In this document: piece after piece, positions 61,091 to 64,000 of the stretch
Numbering within the stretch: the stretch's first letter is position 1
Layout of the letters: every line of letters starts with the position of its first letter
NCBI GenBank assembly: GCA_964035575.1
Contig: OZ037846.1
Location: 1,205,501 to 1,269,500, forward strand
Reading direction: 5' to 3'
From: Rhynchopus sp. YZ270_cl-10
Taxonomy: Eukaryota > Euglenozoa > Diplonemea > Diplonemida > Diplonemidae
DNA length: 64,000 nt
Program-made: the position numbers and the translations under genes
Notes under the pieces: model-generated
Told to the model about the DNA's origin: nothing
The model's input: only the letters and a program-made list of their open reading frames with translations
The model's database searches: none

Positions 61091-61810
61091 AGTGGGGGGG
61101 AGGGGGGAATCCACATGGTGTGTGTAGTGTTGCGCCGGTGTACGGCGAAGCGTGTGTACCTTTCAACTTCTTTTTTTGTGAAGCGGCTTGTGGGAAAACG
61201 AGGTGTCGGGAGAAGGGGGGTGGGGACAGTCTGAAAACGAAAAGCGCTGCTGAAAACCCAGATCGGCTTGCGCAAGAAGAAAGACGTTCGTGTGGAGAGG
61301 GGGTGGACAGGGGTTGGCATCGTACGGTGGGTCTGTCGGTGTGCCTGCATCAACAACTTCCATTTGTTTGGGACAAGGGAAAGAATGTCCCTCACCCGTT
61401 GGGGTGTGACCCTGCGACCGTGGAGGTGGACGCCTGGATGAACTACTTCGGCGCTGCCAAACGACCGGACGTAATAGCGTAATGCGACCGGGTTTGCATC
61501 CTTGGCAGTTGACGCAGCTGTACGAGACGTACTGCGTGTTTTCGAGAAGACCTCTTCTGCTGACACTGGTGTACCTGAGGCATTCTCAACGGGTGAGTTC
61601 AAGGCACCACACCTTCCAGGCGTTACGCTCGAAGAAATCTCTTTCGGAAGACGTACGCTCTGGGGGGGTGGCTTTCCTGGATGCTGTTCTCGACGAGGTT
61701 GGGATTGATCGGGATGGGCGCAGGTGGTGGGATAAGCCGTGGTCGGCCAAGTCGGTGAACGGCTTCCAGCTCTGTTGTGGGAGCCGGTGGGTGGTTGCTT
61801 GAGAGCGGAG
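61091..61810 (+). other. GC-rich coding-like region, unrecognised
   Basis: Plausible protein stretches occur in more than one plus-strand frame: NVPHPLGCDPATVEVDAWMN (about 61385-61444), VRDVLRVFEKTSSADTGVPE (about 61520-61580) and GVAFLDAVLDEVGIDRDGRR (about 61668-61727). Short GT...AG intervals between them (for example GTGAGT at about 61591 to CAG at 61620) would make very short introns, so this may be a spliced gene or a decayed one. No family recognised. Confidence 0.35.
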
Positions 61811-62509
61811 CATTATGTGTTCATTTTTGTTATGTCTTTGGTTACAGTCACACAACAAACACCGTGGGGTAAAAAAAAAAAAACTAGGGTAGATTTTTTT
61901 TGGGATTTCACAAAACTCTAAAGGAAGGGTTTTCCCCCACGGATGTTTATCTATTGCATTATGTTATTGTGTGACTGTAAAAAAGGGGGGGGATGCCGTT
62001 TTGTGTATCGTGTTTGATAGCAGTCTGTGGATAATCCCCAAGGGGGATAGAGCCAAGGACGATAACCTAAAGTCATCTTTTCAAGTTTTTTGCTTTTGTT
62101 TATGTGACGAAAGCAAAGAGGCTTAGGTTCATCTTATAAAACTTTTTCTTTATGTCGTTTTGATTTGATTTGGTTTTTGTTTTTTTCATTCTTTTTTGCG
62201 TTTTTTTCCCCCCATTGGGACCAATAATCACTATTGCAATGCTTACTACCATCTTTAAAAAACGCTCCTTTTTTTTGTTTTTCTTTACAACGTCTTTTCA
62301 CATATTCTCTTATTTTGTTTTCAGGTGGCTAAGCACGACAAGCTGTGTGTATGTGCTCTCCATTCATTTTAATGCATGTGTTCAAACACTTTCCAACTTC
62401 TCTTTGGGTATACAGATGATCTTTACTAAGAGAGGAGGATTTTCTCAAAAAAAAACCCCCATCGTCTTATTCTGGAGAATGTTTCTATGTAAAATCTTAG
62501 TAAAAAATA
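61811..62509. other. AT-rich intergenic DNA
   Basis: No gene is seen. It includes the motif GAGGCTTAGGTTCATCTTAT at 62119-62138 and part of it again near 62328. Confidence 0.5.
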
Positions 62510-62805
62510 CCGTGTTTTCGAAAAAAAATATGGACCAGAAAAAAACATGGACTAGAATAATTATGGACCTTTTGGGATTATTTTTTTTTGGACCAATTTT
62601 TCTTGTCCGACATCTATGCGCGGATTTTTTGAACTTGTCCAGAACTTTGTCAGGGAGTCGCACGCGCGACGACCGCTTGTGTGGGGAGAAAGCTCGGAAT
62701 GGGTTTTTAGCATAACACAGATGGACCAGAATAATCATGGGCCAGACCAGAATAATTATGGACCTTTTGGGGATTTTTCTGGTCCATATTTTTTCAAAAA
62801 CACGG
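62510..62805. mobile_element. 296-bp MITE, TA target duplication
   Basis: TIRs begin CCGTGTTTTYGAAAAAA and continue into TATGGACCAGAAAAA; flanked by TA at 62508-62509 and 62806-62807. The phrase ATGGACCAGAATAAT repeats inside both ends. There is no gene. Confidence 0.82.
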
Positions 62806-62828
62806 TAATTACCCCCAGCAACTAAGAT

Positions 62829-62917
62829 CTGCCTGAAATTTTAGTGGGGTTTCGTTACTAGTGGTTTGTAATACCTAACATTCCATCACAGCACTATACC
62901 AAATTTCAGGCAAAAAA
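62829..62917. repeat. Small inverted-repeat element
   Basis: TGCCTGAAATTTTAGTG faces ACCAAATTTCAGGCA. The motif CCAAATTTCAGGCAAAACCA is also in the 57763 repeat, so the two may be related mini-elements. Confidence 0.5.
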
Positions 62918-63124
62918 AAAAAAATCATGTGGTTTTGATTTGCAAATGTTGTCATAAAATGCCAATCTTTCACCTCTCACCAGAAAAGGCGGCGTGTGTG
63001 TGACGTTTGCATCATAGGCCAGCATCTCTCTTTTCTTTTCGAAACCTCACTACCGTTTTTTTCGTATCCAGAGATGCCTTTTTTTTTGCTCAACCCCATT
63101 TCTCTCATGTTTAACAACTATCGA

Positions 63125-63313
63125 CCCTCCCCCGTGAAATTGTCCCCCCTGGGAGGAAAAAGTGAGCGGAACGATATCTCGTACCCAACGGTGTTGGCAA
63201 AAGGGTAGGGGGGTGGCCGTTTTGGTGTGAAGAAAAGCAAAGGCTGTCCCCCGGCGGTCCCCCGGCGGCAAAATATCGGTTTTTTTTTGGGGGACAATTT
63301 CACGGGGGGGAGG
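63125..63313. mobile_element. ~190-bp TIR element, CCCTCCCCCGTG ends
   Basis: CCCTCCCCCGTGAAATTG then TCCCCCC faces its complement at 63287-63313 (with an extended G-run). The outermost bases match those of the element starting at 40143 (CCCTCCCCCGTG), suggesting a common family. Target duplication is not clear. Confidence 0.65.
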
Positions 63314-63399
63314 GCAGTCTGCAGACTAAGGATTGGGGGTCTGGTAATTAATTAATTAAATGCTAGTCTGCACGGGGTTTCGTAACGAACAATGCAGGC

Positions 63400-63770
63400 G
63401 AAAACGCCGTTATTTGCATTTTTGGGCCGATCCCAGTCAGTGGTGGGGTCAATCTGAAGAAATGGACACAATTTTAATGACTTAAATTTTGGACAATATG
63501 AGCCCGGTCACTAATAGCTGGGGCCCATTTTCGGCCAAAAATTTCCTCAAAATCCGGGTTTGTAATATTGACTTCACCTTCGGTTACCCTACCGGGGGGG
63601 TGAAGGAAGGTTGTGGAAAAGGGTCCTTATTTGCATTTTTGGGATCCGCCCGTGCAGTGGTGGGGTCAATCTCGAAAATTGGACAATTTTTTGACCACTT
63701 AAATTTTGAAAAATATGAGCCCGGTTGCTTATACGTGAGGCCCATTTTCAAAAAAAACCGGGTGGGTAAT
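63400..63770. repeat. Two tandem R2 repeat copies
   Basis: Two units (about 63405-63560 and 63625-63755) share TATTTGCATTTTTGGG, GTGGTGGGGTCAATCT, TTGGACAATTTTTTGAC and ATATGAGCCCGGT. They resemble 37605-37745, and more distantly R1 and 28840-28920. Confidence 0.75.
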
Positions 63771-63775
63771 GTAAT

Positions 63776-63930
63776 TAATTAAAGGGGTAATTATCATAAC
63801 ACCCACGTTACTAATACCCATTTACGATAATACCCACTGGGTATTATCGTAAACTTTTTGGGTATTATCGTAAACTTTTTGGGTATTAGTTTTGGGTATT
63901 ATCGTAAACTTTTTGGGTATTACCCAGGTT
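63776..63930. repeat. GGGTATTATCGTAAAC repeats
   Basis: Three direct copies of GGGTATTATCGTAAACTTTT and two reverse partial copies (ACGATAATACCCA) precede the terminal satellite. They may be the end of an element cut by the window edge. Confidence 0.7.
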
Positions 63931-64000
63931 GGGTAGTACCCAGGTACCCAGGTACCCAGGTACCCAGGTACCCAGGTACCCAGGTACCCAGGTACCCAGG
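63931..64000. repeat. (GGTACCCA)n satellite, cut by window edge
   Basis: Perfect 8-bp units run to the right edge of the window. Confidence 0.97.

Overview
The window is nuclear-type DNA of a unicellular eukaryote. Its genes are long and apparently uninterrupted: a kinesin, DOMON/ferric-reductase-like oxidoreductases, an alpha2-delta-like VWA protein and polytopic membrane proteins. They sit in AT-rich, homopolymer-rich, repeat-dense intergenic DNA. A 108-bp piece of eukaryotic-type LSU rRNA, a hAT transposon and a LINE 3' end also point to a eukaryote. A microalga or other protist, perhaps a stramenopile or haptophyte, would fit, but the sequence alone does not settle it. Most genes have a pyrimidine-rich tract just before the start codon. 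In the reductase and membrane-protein genes it ends in CAG like a 3' splice site, so 5'UTR introns are possible.

Layout. 1-18.5 kb is a three-unit segmental tandem duplication (about 1.1-6.2, 6.2-16.7 and 16.7-18.5 kb). Units 1 and 2 carry paralogous secreted or membrane DOMON-ferric reductase genes (one DOMON against four). Unit 3 carries no reductase gene and leads into a kinesin (18.6-24.2 kb). 24.2-29.9 kb is repeats plus the LSU rRNA fragment. 29.9-33.8 kb is a complete-looking hAT element with 12-bp TIRs, an 8-bp TSD and an intact transposase; it sits 95 bp upstream of the first of three paralogous genes for large multi-pass membrane proteins with Q-rich tails (33.9, 45.3 and 54.4 kb). 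Between these lie nested foldback elements (40.1-42.1 kb), a 5'-truncated LINE with target-site duplication (42.6-43.9 kb), hairpin arrays (49-51.5 kb) and a 1.1-kb satellite of four successive repeat types (51.9-53.0 kb). A VWA/Cache gene (58.7-60.7 kb) and more small TIR elements close the window.

The most useful property of the window is that its duplications supply unoccupied target sites. Comparing the three units dates and delimits several non-autonomous TIR elements exactly. Three families (ends CA...TG, AT-rich 6-bp TSDs, palindromic subterminal repeats) look like one uncharacterised group whose transposase is not present here. No retrovirus-like, LTR or other capsid-bearing element was recognised.
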